Shown piece after piece: positions 43,873-53,110 of a DNA stretch of 64,000 bases. A program made the translations under genes and the position numbers. This stretch comes from CAZKBP01 sp964551015 (GTDB lineage Bacteria > Bacteroidota > Bacteroidia > Cytophagales > Microscillaceae). The stretch covers positions 124,001-188,000 of the forward strand of contig CAZKBP010000007.1 of assembly GCA_964551015.1 (NCBI GenBank), given 5' to 3'. Numbering within the stretch: the first letter of the stretch is position 1; each line of letters starts with the position of its first letter. The notes beneath the pieces are model-generated. The model saw nothing but the letters and a program-made list of their open reading frames with translations, had not been told where the DNA came from and made no database searches.

Positions 43873-43880
43873 CAAAATTA
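43873..43880 (-). promoter_or_regulatory. Candidate -7 box for ndk
   Basis: TAATTTTG on the minus strand, an exact TAnnTTTG match 29 bases before the ndk start. Confidence 0.4.
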
Positions 43881-43936
43881 GAAATTATTTCCCAACTAAG
43901 CGACGCCCTACCTCAAAAAACTGCTCTCAGGAAAAA

Positions 43937-43968
43937 TTTACATTTTACTATCTTTTACATTAATTTTG
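43937..43968 (+). promoter_or_regulatory. Candidate promoter of the nrnA-udk operon
   Basis: TTTA (43937-43940), 20 bases, TAATTTTG (43961-43968): an exact -7 box and a one-mismatch -33 box at the expected spacing. The predicted start site lies about 60 bases before the nrnA ATG. Confidence 0.5.
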
Positions 43969-44036
43969 TAACTCTGTTTATAAATTACAGTTCAAAACTA
44001 AATAGAGATTACCCTATACCTTAGGAGAGATCATTG

Positions 44037-45062
44037 ATGCACAATCTGGAAGCTTACATAGAATGGATGAGTTCACCCCGCCGCGTGGTTATTACCGCTC
44101 ATCATCACCCTGATGCAGACGCCCTGGGCTCCAGCCTAGCTTTGGCGCATTTCCTTCAAAAACAAAATCACGAAGTACAGATCATTCTCCCCAGTGAGTT
44201 TCCTGGATTTCTTGACTGGATGCCTGGCAGTCAAGATGCGATCGTCTATACCCCTGACCATGAAGCATATTGCCGTCAGAAAATGCAAGAAGCCGAGATC
44301 ATTTTTTCCTTGGACTTCTCGACTTACCATCGCCTCAGGGCTCTCGAGTCGCTTTATCGTGAAGTAGAAAAACAAGCACGTATTTGCTTAATTGATCATC
44401 ATCGCGACCCCGAAATGGAATCTGACTTTATGCTCTGGAGCACCCAAGCGTCTTCTACAGCCGAATTAATCTATGATCTCATTGAGATGTGTGGAGGCAC
44501 CGATGACATTGATATTCCTATCGGAGAATGTATTTATGCAGGCATTGTTACGGATACTTCTTCTTTTAAGCATCCCTCTACCACCAAAAGGGTCCACCTC
44601 ATTGCCGCAGACTTGATAGACCGAGGCGTGGATACCAGCCGCATTCAAGGGCTGATCTATGATAATAATTCAGAGAATCGGATGCGCTTCTTGGGTTTTG
44701 CCTTGAAAGACAAATTAAGAGTGCTCAAGGAGCTTCGAACTGCTTATTTTGTCATCTCAGCCGAAGAATTACAAAGATTTGATAATCAACTTGGAGATAC
44801 CGAAGGACTGGTCAACTATGCGCTCTCAATTCAAGGCGTGGTATTGGCCGCTACTATCATAGAAAGACACGATTGTATCCGCTTATCTTTCCGTTCTACA
44901 GGTGATTTTTCTGTCAACGATTTTGCCCGCAAACACTTCTCAGGGGGAGGGCATAAAAACGCCGCTGGTGGAAATTGTGATTTGACCTTACAGGAAGTTG
45001 AGAAAAAATTCGTTGACCTCCTTGCTCAGTACCAGCCCCAATTAATAGAAACGAAAGTTTAA
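44037..45062 (+). CDS. nrnA: DHH-DHHA1 phosphoesterase, NrnA type (oligoribonuclease / pAp phosphatase)
   Basis: 341 residues. The ATG at 44037 is chosen over the TTG at 44034 because AGGAGA (44023-44028) lies at the ideal distance, one of the few clear Shine-Dalgarno sites in the window. Metal-binding motifs: AHHHPDADALGSSLALA, SLDFSTYHR, LIDHHRDPEME; the C-terminal DHHA1 glycine motif FSGGGHKNAAGG. It degrades nanoRNA to mononucleotides and dephosphorylates 3',5'-pAp. First gene of an operon; the FKBP lipoprotein starts 24 bases later. Confidence 0.92.
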   Translation: MHNLEAYIEWMSSPRRVVITAHHHPDADALGSSLALAHFLQKQNHEVQIILPSEFPGFLDWMPGSQDAIVYTPDHEAYCRQKMQEAEIIFSLDFSTYHRLRALESLYREVEKQARICLIDHHRDPEMESDFMLWSTQASSTAELIYDLIEMCGGTDDIDIPIGECIYAGIVTDTSSFKHPSTTKRVHLIAADLIDRGVDTSRIQGLIYDNNSENRMRFLGFALKDKLRVLKELRTAYFVISAEELQRFDNQLGDTEGLVNYALSIQGVVLAATIIERHDCIRLSFRSTGDFSVNDFARKHFSGGGHKNAAGGNCDLTLQEVEKKFVDLLAQYQPQLIETKV

Positions 45063-45086
45063 AAGGCTTTCATTGATCTTAACTGA

Positions 45087-45995
45087 ATGCTCAAAATGGT
45101 ACGCTGGAAGCAAAATCAAGGGCTTATTTTCCTGATAGGCACTAGCCTCCTCTTACACGCTTGTGGTGGAAAGGGAGGCAGTCTCTTGGGTAGTAGTGCA
45201 ACTAATAACCTGTTGCAAACCACCTCTGGGGTCAAGTATCAATTTTACCAAAAAAATCAGGAAAAAAGAGCCATTCAACAGGGGGACTTGGTCACCTTTC
45301 GCTTGGTCGTACAAAATAACCTAGACTCGGTGCTTAGCGACCAGACCTTTCGGGAATATCCCGTACAAGATCAGGGAATCCTCATTGATAAACCTTATTT
45401 CAAAGAGGTTTTTGAAATGCTACACGAGGGAGATAGCCTGAGTTTTTGGATCAATGCTGATTCGCTGACTGCCAAATCTGGTTATCTAAATATACCCCAA
45501 ATAGAAGAAGGAAGTGATATTCATTACACCCTGAAAGTACATAAAGTTGAGAGCAAGGCAGAAATCAAAGCCAAGCTTCAGGAAAACCTCAAGGTACAAA
45601 GAGAAATAGATCAACAACTCATTCAGCAGTATCTTGACAAGATGAGAGAAGCGGATTCTACCACACGGGTTGTTTCTACGGAATCTGGCCTGCACTATAT
45701 TATCCACAAAGAAGGAAATGGGGCACAACCAGAACAAGGAGATACCGTGACGGTCAACTACACCAGCAAACTATTGAGTGGCGTGATTTACAATCAATCG
45801 GATGGGGCTACCGAGTTTGTGGTAGGAAGCCTGATTCCCAGAGGTTTAGACGAAGGTCTCACGATGATGAAAAAAGGAGGCGTAGGAACTTTTATTTTAC
45901 CCTCTGAGTTAGGCTATGGAAATAAAGGCATGAGCAATGTCGTCCCTCCTCAGGCAGTTTTAATTTTTGATGTTGAATTATTAGAAGTAAACTAA
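45087..45995 (+). CDS. FKBP-type peptidyl-prolyl isomerase lipoprotein with two FKBP-like domains
   Basis: 302 residues; an ATG three codons later is an alternative start. The lipobox LLLHAC (C26) predicts a lipoprotein at the cell envelope. Residues about 45-140 resemble a degenerate FKBP domain (VKYQFYQKN, VFEMLHEGDSLSFWINADSL); residues about 200-302 are a standard FKBP domain (LHYIIHKEGNGAQPEQGDTV, LDEGLTMMKKGGVGTFILPS, LGYGNKGMSNVVPP). Gliding bacteria carry an essential FKBP lipoprotein, GldI, of similar kind, but the assignment cannot be settled here. The triple-FKBP gene follows after 22 bases. Confidence 0.85.
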   Translation: MLKMVRWKQNQGLIFLIGTSLLLHACGGKGGSLLGSSATNNLLQTTSGVKYQFYQKNQEKRAIQQGDLVTFRLVVQNNLDSVLSDQTFREYPVQDQGILIDKPYFKEVFEMLHEGDSLSFWINADSLTAKSGYLNIPQIEEGSDIHYTLKVHKVESKAEIKAKLQENLKVQREIDQQLIQQYLDKMREADSTTRVVSTESGLHYIIHKEGNGAQPEQGDTVTVNYTSKLLSGVIYNQSDGATEFVVGSLIPRGLDEGLTMMKKGGVGTFILPSELGYGNKGMSNVVPPQAVLIFDVELLEVN

Positions 45996-46017
45996 AAGCG
46001 AAAAGTATTCATAACCC

Positions 46018-47322
46018 ATGAAAAATCAATTTCTATGGTACGGCTTTGGTATCCTTTGTACTTGGATACTGTATGGTTGTTTTGCTGATGAAGTAAGCGA
46101 AACCGATCAATTTGCTAGCCAAAATGACCAAGACATTCAGCAATATATCCAAGAGAATAACCTCGACGCTCAGGGTACAGGTTCTGGCCTTTTTTATCAA
46201 ATAACCAGCCCTACCAACGGGCAATCGCCCGAGGCTGGTGATTCGGTTCGGGTACATTTTGTAACCAAATTGCTAAGTGGTAAAATTGTAGATAGTACCT
46301 CGGTAGCACTAAACCGTCCAGATCGCTATCTGCTTGATGCCTCTTCCATTCCATTCGGACTGAGTGAGGGTATTCAGCAGATGAAAGAAGGAGAAGAAGC
46401 CATCTTGCTCGTACCCTCTTATCTGGGCTATGGGAATAATGCTTTTAACAATGCCCCGCCTGAGTTGCCTCCTTTTTCGGTTTTGGTTTATGAAATTACG
46501 CTGTTAGAGGTCAAGAGTGAAGACGATCAAATCGCTGAATATATCGAGGAACAAAGTTTTGAAAAAGTAGAAAGAACAGATTCTGATCTACGCTTTATTC
46601 TCATCAATGAAGATCCTTCTAATACCCTGCCCGAAGATGGTGACCTCATCACCGTGACTTACGTGGGAGAGTTTTTAGATGGTACGCAATTCGATTCTAG
46701 TTTAGACTCAAGTTTCTCTTTTACACTGGCTGATGCTGGCTCTCCCGCTACGGTAATCGAGGGTTGGGACGAAGGGCTCCGCCTCATGAACGAGGGAGAC
46801 TCCGCTATTTTGGTAATTCCCTCCGAGCTTGCTTATGGCTCTACGGGCACAGACGGAGGCTTAGGAGGCAGCGGTATACCACCTTACACTCCTTTGGCTT
46901 TTCAAATTACCAGAGTAAAAAGTGAAGCGCAATTGATCTTTGAATATATTCAAGCCAATGGCTTACAAAGTGATACCAGCGTCACCTCATCTGGATTAGT
47001 CTTCGCAGTTCAGCAAGCAGGCACGGGCAACACTCCCACGGTTAATGCTAACGCAGTGGTCAGTTACACTGCTTCTTTTATTGATAAAGACGGTAGCCTC
47101 GTGGAATACGAAAACTTCAGCAGTCGAACCTTTGACCTCAGCGATGAAGATAACTTCAGTCTGACCGATGGCCTTAAAGAGGGTATTCTCTTAATGCAAG
47201 AAGGCGAAAGAAGAACATTATTAGCCCCTTCTGGTCTATTGTATGGCACCCCTGGTTCAGGGCCAGTCCCGGGTAGGACACCTGTGGTTTATCAGGTAGA
47301 ACTAATACAGGTAAACTTCTAA
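46018..47322 (+). CDS. Triple-FKBP lipoprotein
   Basis: 434 residues with a lipobox (ILYGC, C21) and three tandem FKBP-type domains at about 55-165, 175-300 and 310-434. Each has the sequence element DGLKEG/DEGLRLMNEGD followed by a (V/L)PS-x-L-x-YG turn: LVPSYLGYGNN, VIPSELAYGSTG and LAPSGLLYGTPG. Aromatic residues expected in the active site are only partly kept, so some domains may act as chaperone modules. It is unusual for a single lipoprotein. It lies between a two-domain FKBP gene and rdgB (gap four bases). Confidence 0.85.
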   Translation: MKNQFLWYGFGILCTWILYGCFADEVSETDQFASQNDQDIQQYIQENNLDAQGTGSGLFYQITSPTNGQSPEAGDSVRVHFVTKLLSGKIVDSTSVALNRPDRYLLDASSIPFGLSEGIQQMKEGEEAILLVPSYLGYGNNAFNNAPPELPPFSVLVYEITLLEVKSEDDQIAEYIEEQSFEKVERTDSDLRFILINEDPSNTLPEDGDLITVTYVGEFLDGTQFDSSLDSSFSFTLADAGSPATVIEGWDEGLRLMNEGDSAILVIPSELAYGSTGTDGGLGGSGIPPYTPLAFQITRVKSEAQLIFEYIQANGLQSDTSVTSSGLVFAVQQAGTGNTPTVNANAVVSYTASFIDKDGSLVEYENFSSRTFDLSDEDNFSLTDGLKEGILLMQEGERRTLLAPSGLLYGTPGSGPVPGRTPVVYQVELIQVNF

Positions 47323-47326
47323 TATT

Positions 47327-47899
47327 ATGCAACTCTGTTTCGCTAGTCGGAATTTACATAAAATCGGAGAAGTCAAAGCACAGCTTCCTGCTCACATAGA
47401 GGTTCTTTCGCTAGATGATATTGGCTGCGAAACTGAGCTTCCAGAAACCACCGATACCATCGAGGGCAACTCCTTACAAAAAGCACAATACGTGTGGGAT
47501 CACTATCAGTTGAATTGTTTTGCAGATGATTCTGGTTTAGAAGTAAAAGCCTTGCGAGGTGAGCCAGGAGTAGATTCGGCTCATTATTCTGGCAAAAGAG
47601 ATGCGCAGGCTAATATGGATTTATTGTTAGAAAAGTTAATTTCTGCCCAAGATAGAAACGCGCATTTTAAAACGGTTTTTACGCTTATATTAGAAGGTGC
47701 AGTGCATCAATTTACGGGTCTGGTTGAAGGAGAAATTATCTCCCAGAAAAGAGGAGAAGAGGGTTTTGGCTATGACCCAATTTTCTTACCCAAAGGCTAT
47801 GAGCGTACTTTTGCCCAGATGTCTATGCAAGAAAAAAATCAAATCAGCCATCGAGCCCGAGCCTTGAAGCAACTTATCCATTTTTTAGAAAATTTGTAA
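47327..47899 (+). CDS. rdgB: dITP/XTP pyrophosphatase (house-cleaning NTPase)
   Basis: 190 residues. ASRNLHKIGEVKAQL (phosphate-binding start), FADDSGLEVKALRGEPGVDSAHYSG (catalytic Asp pair and substrate loop), GFGYDPIFLPKGYERTFAQM and SHRARALKQL are all present. It hydrolyses non-canonical purine triphosphates so that they do not enter DNA. It starts four bases after the triple-FKBP stop and ends eleven before udk: clear operon. Confidence 0.95.
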   Translation: MQLCFASRNLHKIGEVKAQLPAHIEVLSLDDIGCETELPETTDTIEGNSLQKAQYVWDHYQLNCFADDSGLEVKALRGEPGVDSAHYSGKRDAQANMDLLLEKLISAQDRNAHFKTVFTLILEGAVHQFTGLVEGEIISQKRGEEGFGYDPIFLPKGYERTFAQMSMQEKNQISHRARALKQLIHFLENL

Positions 47900-47910
47900 A
47901 AAATCTTTCC

Positions 47911-48543
47911 ATGCAAATCCCTCCTTTTATCGTGGGTATTACGGGTGCAAGTGGTTCAGGAAAAACCTCTTTTTTAAATCAACTTTACCAAGAGTTTGAC
48001 TCAAAAATGCTGTGCCTGGTGGCTCAAGACAATTATTATCGCCCCTTGGAAGAGCAGCAAAAAGACCAAAGGGGCATTGTTAATTTTGACCTGCCTTCTG
48101 CTATCGATTTAGATCATTACTCACAGGATATTGCCCAATTAAAGAAAGGAAAAGCGGTTTCTATTAGAGAATATAATTTTAACAATCCCAACCAAGCAGG
48201 TCGCTTATTAAAAATTAATCCTGCCCCGATTATCATCGTGGAGGGGCTTTTTATTTTTCATAGTCAAGAGTTGAGGGAGCTTTTTGATCTAAAAGTCTAC
48301 ATCGATGTAGAGGATCATATTCGTCTTAAGCGTCGGATTATTCGTGATAATGAAGAAAGAGGCCAAGACCTAAACGATGTACTCTATCGCTATGAGTATC
48401 ACGTGTTCCCGGCTTATCAGCAATACATTGTACCGCATAAATACGAATCTGACATTATCATACCCAATAACCATAATTTTGAGAAAGGCTTATCGGTTTT
48501 GGTCGCTTTTTTGAAGGATAAGCTTCGTACTTATGAATGCTAA
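47911..48543 (+). CDS. udk: Uridine kinase
   Basis: 210 residues. P-loop GASGSGKT (12-19), QDNYYRPLEEQ (substrate-binding Asp/Tyr), FDLPSAIDLDHY, IIIVEGLFIFHSQELRELFDLKVYIDV and the lid RLKRRIIRDNEERGQ. It phosphorylates uridine/cytidine in pyrimidine salvage. Last gene of the five-gene operon nrnA-udk, mixing nucleotide turnover (nrnA, rdgB, udk) with two envelope FKBP lipoproteins. Confidence 0.94.
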   Translation: MQIPPFIVGITGASGSGKTSFLNQLYQEFDSKMLCLVAQDNYYRPLEEQQKDQRGIVNFDLPSAIDLDHYSQDIAQLKKGKAVSIREYNFNNPNQAGRLLKINPAPIIIVEGLFIFHSQELRELFDLKVYIDVEDHIRLKRRIIRDNEERGQDLNDVLYRYEYHVFPAYQQYIVPHKYESDIIIPNNHNFEKGLSVLVAFLKDKLRTYEC

Positions 48544-48662
48544 ACCAGCCCTAAGGCATATCATCATTGCAAAAACTTCATTATCTTCGTTCCTGAAGTT
48601 AACAAAATTCACTTCCCCTAAAAAAAGAATTTTCTAGATTATTAAAGACTTACTCTTCTTGC

Positions 48663-49352
48663 ATGAATAAATTTGCTGTAATTGGAATGGGACAATTTGG
48701 CTCTGCCATTGCCCGCTCACTCTCTAAAGAAGGAGCCGAAGTCATGGCCATTGACAATAAACCCGAAAGAGTGGAACACGTCAAAGATGATGTAGCGCAC
48801 GCCGTCTCATTGGATGCCCGCGATCAAAGAGTGCTGGTAGCTCAAAATATCCAAGAGATGGACGCGGTTATAGTAGCCATCGGAGAAGATTTCGAGGCCT
48901 TACTCATGACCACGGTGCAATTAATGGAATTAGGGGTAGAAAGAATCATTGCCCGAGCCGCAAACGATCAACAAAGAATGATTTTGGAAAAATTAGGCAT
49001 TGAGGACATCCTCTCTCCGGAGGAAGAGGTAGGACGCACTCTCGCTAAAACCCTTCTAAATCCCAACATCAAATCTTTCTTACCGCTGCCTGATGGTTAC
49101 GAAATTGTAGAAATCAACACTCCCAAAAAAGTAGCGGATAAAACCGTGAGTGAAATTGATTTGCGACGCCGCTATAACCTCAACCTCATCACGATCAAAC
49201 GCTTATTTGACGAATCCAGAGATGGTGAAGCCGTACAAGTTGAACATATTATCGGTGTGCCTCGCCCTGACACTATTCTCTATGAAACAGATATTTTGAT
49301 CATTTTGGGTAAATCTAAAGATGTGGATAAATTCGTCCATCTAAACGCTTAG
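48663..49352 (+). CDS. ktrA: TrkA/KtrA-type potassium-channel regulatory protein
   Basis: 229 residues. RCK-N Rossmann domain with GMGQFGSAIARSLSKEGAEVMAID (NAD(H)/ATP-binding glycines) and an acidic strand end; RCK-C domain from about 140 (IVEINTPKKVADKTVSEIDL, DTILYETDILIILGKSKDV). It forms the cytoplasmic gating ring of a Trk/Ktr potassium transporter; the membrane subunit gene is not adjacent here. The start ATG follows CTTCTTGC with no clear ribosome-binding site. Confidence 0.92.
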   Translation: MNKFAVIGMGQFGSAIARSLSKEGAEVMAIDNKPERVEHVKDDVAHAVSLDARDQRVLVAQNIQEMDAVIVAIGEDFEALLMTTVQLMELGVERIIARAANDQQRMILEKLGIEDILSPEEEVGRTLAKTLLNPNIKSFLPLPDGYEIVEINTPKKVADKTVSEIDLRRRYNLNLITIKRLFDESRDGEAVQVEHIIGVPRPDTILYETDILIILGKSKDVDKFVHLNA

Positions 49353-49406
49353 TCGCTTTTTTACGTAAGGGAACCTAAATTTATTTCTATTCCTAAATAT
49401 TATTTC

Positions 49407-49414
49407 TATATTTG
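49407..49414 (+). promoter_or_regulatory. Candidate -7 box of the small secreted protein gene
   Basis: TATATTTG followed by CGCC, an exact TAnnTTTG match, with TTTC 19 bases upstream. It ends only nine bases before the ATG at 49424, implying a nearly leaderless transcript. Confidence 0.5.
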
Positions 49415-49423
49415 CGCCTTCAT

Positions 49424-49831
49424 ATGAGAAGCAAGCTAAGTCATATCAAAGCTCACTTTCGCTTAATCTGGATCGGATTGGCACTATTCAATTGGCTCTT
49501 GGTGAGTAGTGCGCCTTTCTATGCACAAGCTTCGCTTCGTTCGCTTTCCCTGCAACAAGCCTCTGATAATGAGCAGATTACTGCTGGCGATGAGGCACAA
49601 GACGAGGATTCTTCCCCAGAAGATCAAGACAAGAAGGCACAAATCAATGTACTCAGCCTGGAGAATGCCGTACACGCGCCTTCTGTACATTTACAAAAAT
49701 CAATCGTGTTGCTTTCTTCATTTGTTTTCCCCCAAGCGGAGGAAACTACCTATTACGAAGAAGAAGCGCGCCCTCTCATTTCTTACCTCGAGAAAACTTT
49801 CTGTAGGCTCATTGCCATCAATGCACCCTAG
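49424..49831 (+). CDS. Small secreted protein, unknown function
   Basis: 135 residues from the ATG at 49424; an upstream in-frame TTG overlaps the promoter box and is rejected. Signal peptide about 1-32 (IWIGLALFNWLLVSSAPFYAQ). The mature part is acidic and of low complexity (DEAQDEDSSPEDQDKK), followed by a hydrophobic block (VHAPSVHLQKSIVLLSSFVF) that might be a second membrane-associated helix. No family was recognised. It lies alone before secDF. Confidence 0.65.
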   Translation: MRSKLSHIKAHFRLIWIGLALFNWLLVSSAPFYAQASLRSLSLQQASDNEQITAGDEAQDEDSSPEDQDKKAQINVLSLENAVHAPSVHLQKSIVLLSSFVFPQAEETTYYEEEARPLISYLEKTFCRLIAINAP

Positions 49832-49968
49832 AGCATTTTCCATTTCCCATTCATCATGGATGATTAGAAATTAGTTAGGATAAATAACCTACTAACCTTC
49901 CGATCGTTGATGATTCCTACCCAATATTCAATGACAAATGTTCAATTTTCAATGACAACTAAAATATC

Positions 49969-52900
49969 ATGACAAATAAACCGCTGATTATTACCCTGAC
50001 CGCGATTATACTTTTATCTTGTGTCTATTATCTGTCCTTTACCTTCAAAGCCAGAAGTATTCAAAAACAAGCCACCGAATATGCTACTGATGAAAATGGC
50101 GTATTGGATGCTGAAAAAAAGCGGGACTACCTAGATTCGCTTTATCAAAGCAAAGAGCCTGTTTACAATATGCTCTTTACCCAGTTTACCTATAAAGAAG
50201 TAAAGGAAAAAGAGCTAGCCTTAGGATTAGACCTCCAAGGAGGAATGCACGTAACCCTAGAAGTTTCACCCGCTGCTATCATTCAGGCACTTTCAGGCAA
50301 TAACAATAAGCCCGAATTTCAAAAAGCCTTGGAATTAGCTCAGGAAAAACAAAAAAATAGCCAAGAAAACTTTGTAGACTTATTTGTGGACTCCTACCGT
50401 GAAGTAGAACCCAACGGCAAATTGGCATTAATCTTTACCAACACTTCCAATCAAGGCCAAATTAATTATACTTCTGAAGATAGTGAAGTGATTCGCTTTA
50501 TTCGTCAAGAGGTGAACGATGCTTTTGATCGTGCTTTCAACATTATCCGCACGCGTATTGATAAATTTGGAGTAGCCAATCCGAATATTCAAAAGCTTCC
50601 GGGTACCAATCGAATCTTGGTAGAGCTACCCGGAGTAGATAATCCCAAGCGCGCCCGCAAATTGTTATCGGGCGTAGCCAAGCTAGAGTTTTGGGAAGTC
50701 TGGGAAACCCAAGAGTTGGGTGCTTACTACCAGCAGTTTGCTGCTTACTTAGATCGGGAAGAAAAGAAGAAGAACCTAGACAAAAAACCTGATGGCCAAA
50801 AACAACCTTCTGAACTAGTAGCCAAAGAAGATGGTACTGAAACGGAAGAAGAAAGCCCTCTACTCGTCGCTGAGGATGAAGGTCAAGAAGAACTCATAGC
50901 ATCAGAAGACGAAAATCAAGCAGATAGTACTGAAAATACCCTGCTAGCCGAGGGAGATTCTACCCAAAAAGATACCACTGCCTCCGATAACTTGGTAGCT
51001 GATACAGGTGATTCTACCGAAGCAGATAGCAGTGAAGCCCTGGCCACAGAAACAGACTCTACTTTGGCTGATACGACCGCCAACCAAACCGCACTGGCCG
51101 CACAGCTCATGGCTCCCTCTTACGCTGGATTTGAAGTAAAATTGCAAGATACCGCCAGAGTAAACGAAATTCTCAGCCGTCCAGAGGTGAAAAGTATCTT
51201 CCCTTCTAATGTGAAGTTCCTCTATGATGTTAAGCCCAACGAAGAAGCCGGAACGATTACCCTCTACCCGATCAAAAAAGGCAGAGGTGGCGAAGCTCCC
51301 TTGGATGGAGATGTGATCGTAGATGCCCGTCGTGATTTTGAGGGGAGCAACCCCATCGTAGATATGCAGATGAACTCTACGGGTGCCAAGGTTTGGCGCA
51401 AGCTCACCGCGGCCAATGTCAATCGCCGTATCGCCGTGGTTTTAGATAATTTGGTTTATTCAGCTCCCAATGTAAACGGCGAAATTCCGAACGGTAGCTC
51501 CCGTATCTCTGGCTCTTTTACCATGGAAGAAGCCAAAGACTTGGCCAATGTACTGAAAGCAGGTAAGCTCCCCGCCCCTACCCGAATCGTAGAAGAGGCC
51601 ACCGTTGGTCCTTCTCTGGGGAGAGAATCCATCAACCAGGGCTTAGTGTCTATGCTGGTGGGAATGGGCTTGGTGGTCATTTTTATGGTATTGTATTATA
51701 AATCCAGTGGCTTGATCGCGGATGTTGCTTTGTTGGTCAATATCTTTTTTATCATCGGCCTCTTGGCACAATTTGGAGCCGTACTCACGCTTCCGGGTAT
51801 GGCCGGGATCGTACTCACCATCGGTATGTCCGTAGATGCGAACGTACTGATTTATGAACGGATTCGTGAGGAGTTAGCCAATAGAAAAAACCTGAAAAAC
51901 GCCATCAACGAAGGTTACCAAAAAGCCTACAGCTCTATTATAGATGCTAATGCCACTACTTTCTTGACAGGTGTGATTCTCTATAGCTTTGGTTCGGGGC
52001 CAGTCAAAGGATTTGCCGTTACATTGATGATTGGTATCGTGTGTTCGCTTTTTAGTGCTATTTTTATCACGCGTTTGATTATTGAATTCTTTACCCGTAA
52101 GAAAGAGCAAAGCGGAGTGAGCTTCGAGTCGCTAGTTTTTAAGCAGTCTTTCCGCAATCTCAATATCCGTTTCATTGATTTGCGTAAGCAAGCCTACATT
52201 GGCTCGGGGGCTTTGATTGGTTTAGGTTTGATTCTTTTGATCGCACAAGGTCTTACTTTGGGAGTAGATTTCAAAGGAGGGCGTTCTTACGTGGTAGAAT
52301 TTGATGAACCTGTTTCTGTAAAAGAAGCACGTGCCGAGGTCGGTCAAAAATTTGAAGAAAGTACAGAGATCAAAACCTTCGGTGGAAACAACAAACTCAA
52401 AATTACCACGACCTACCTGATTGACGACGAATCTGCCGAGGCAGACCAAAAGGTAGAGTCTCAGCTCCGCGCGGGTTTGGAGGCTTTTCAAGACAAAAAT
52501 CCTAAAATTGTGAGTTTCTCCAAAGTAGGGGCGACCATTGCGGATGATATTGCCAATACCTCTTATCTAGCGGTAGGCTTCTCGCTCTTGGTCATCTTCT
52601 TGTATATATTTGTTCGCTTCCAAAAGTGGCAATACGGTCTGGGCGCCTTGGCCGCTTTGGTTCACGATGTATTGATTGTAATTGCTTTTATGGGAATTGC
52701 CAAGTTGCTCGGCTTCTCCTACGAAGTAGATCAGGTCTTTATCGCGGCCATGCTGACGGTAGTGGGTTACTCTATCAACGATACGGTGGTGGTCTTTGAC
52801 CGAATTCGGGAGTTTGCCGGAGATACCAAGGGAAGTAATTTCCCCGAAGAACTCAACAAGGCCATCAACGCTACGCTGAGCCGTACGGTCATGACTTCTT

Positions 52901-53103
52901 CTACCACGCTGGTGGTGATTTTGATCTTATTCTTATTCGGTGGAGAAGTGTTGAGTGGATTTTCTTTCGCCCTCTTGATCGGGATTTTGGTGGGTACTTA
53001 TTCATCGGTATTTATCGCCTCTCCGATCGTACTAGATATTTCCCTCTTGCAAAGACAGTCTCAAGAGGCTCGCCGCAAGCTTTCCAGAGCAAAGGCGAAG
53101 TAA
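49969..53103 (+). CDS. secDF: Fused SecDF protein-export membrane protein
   Basis: 1044 residues, SecD and SecF in one chain as usual in Bacteroidota. SecD part: LALGLDLQGGMHVTLEV (83-99), IRTRIDKFGVANPNIQKL, LPGVDNPKRARKLL and the membrane half TIGMSVDANVLIYERIREE; SecF part: TLGVDFKGGRSYVVEFD and GYSINDTVVVFDRIRE. Twelve transmembrane spans. It uses the proton motive force to pull preproteins through SecYEG. The first periplasmic domain carries an acidic, Ser/Thr/Glu-rich insertion at about residues 262-370 (ATETDSTLADTTANQTALA at its end) not found in typical SecD. A terminator follows. Confidence 0.95.
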   Translation: MTNKPLIITLTAIILLSCVYYLSFTFKARSIQKQATEYATDENGVLDAEKKRDYLDSLYQSKEPVYNMLFTQFTYKEVKEKELALGLDLQGGMHVTLEVSPAAIIQALSGNNNKPEFQKALELAQEKQKNSQENFVDLFVDSYREVEPNGKLALIFTNTSNQGQINYTSEDSEVIRFIRQEVNDAFDRAFNIIRTRIDKFGVANPNIQKLPGTNRILVELPGVDNPKRARKLLSGVAKLEFWEVWETQELGAYYQQFAAYLDREEKKKNLDKKPDGQKQPSELVAKEDGTETEEESPLLVAEDEGQEELIASEDENQADSTENTLLAEGDSTQKDTTASDNLVADTGDSTEADSSEALATETDSTLADTTANQTALAAQLMAPSYAGFEVKLQDTARVNEILSRPEVKSIFPSNVKFLYDVKPNEEAGTITLYPIKKGRGGEAPLDGDVIVDARRDFEGSNPIVDMQMNSTGAKVWRKLTAANVNRRIAVVLDNLVYSAPNVNGEIPNGSSRISGSFTMEEAKDLANVLKAGKLPAPTRIVEEATVGPSLGRESINQGLVSMLVGMGLVVIFMVLYYKSSGLIADVALLVNIFFIIGLLAQFGAVLTLPGMAGIVLTIGMSVDANVLIYERIREELANRKNLKNAINEGYQKAYSSIIDANATTFLTGVILYSFGSGPVKGFAVTLMIGIVCSLFSAIFITRLIIEFFTRKKEQSGVSFESLVFKQSFRNLNIRFIDLRKQAYIGSGALIGLGLILLIAQGLTLGVDFKGGRSYVVEFDEPVSVKEARAEVGQKFEESTEIKTFGGNNKLKITTTYLIDDESAEADQKVESQLRAGLEAFQDKNPKIVSFSKVGATIADDIANTSYLAVGFSLLVIFLYIFVRFQKWQYGLGALAALVHDVLIVIAFMGIAKLLGFSYEVDQVFIAAMLTVVGYSINDTVVVFDRIREFAGDTKGSNFPEELNKAINATLSRTVMTSSTTLVVILILFLFGGEVLSGFSFALLIGILVGTYSSVFIASPIVLDISLLQRQSQEARRKLSRAKAK

Positions 53104-53110
53104 TCTTGGT

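Noticed and set aside
49509..49874. 121-codon frame overlapping the small secreted protein in another phase
   Set aside because: Basic, Ser/Arg-rich shadow translation without signal peptide; the other frame has a signal peptide and promoter box.
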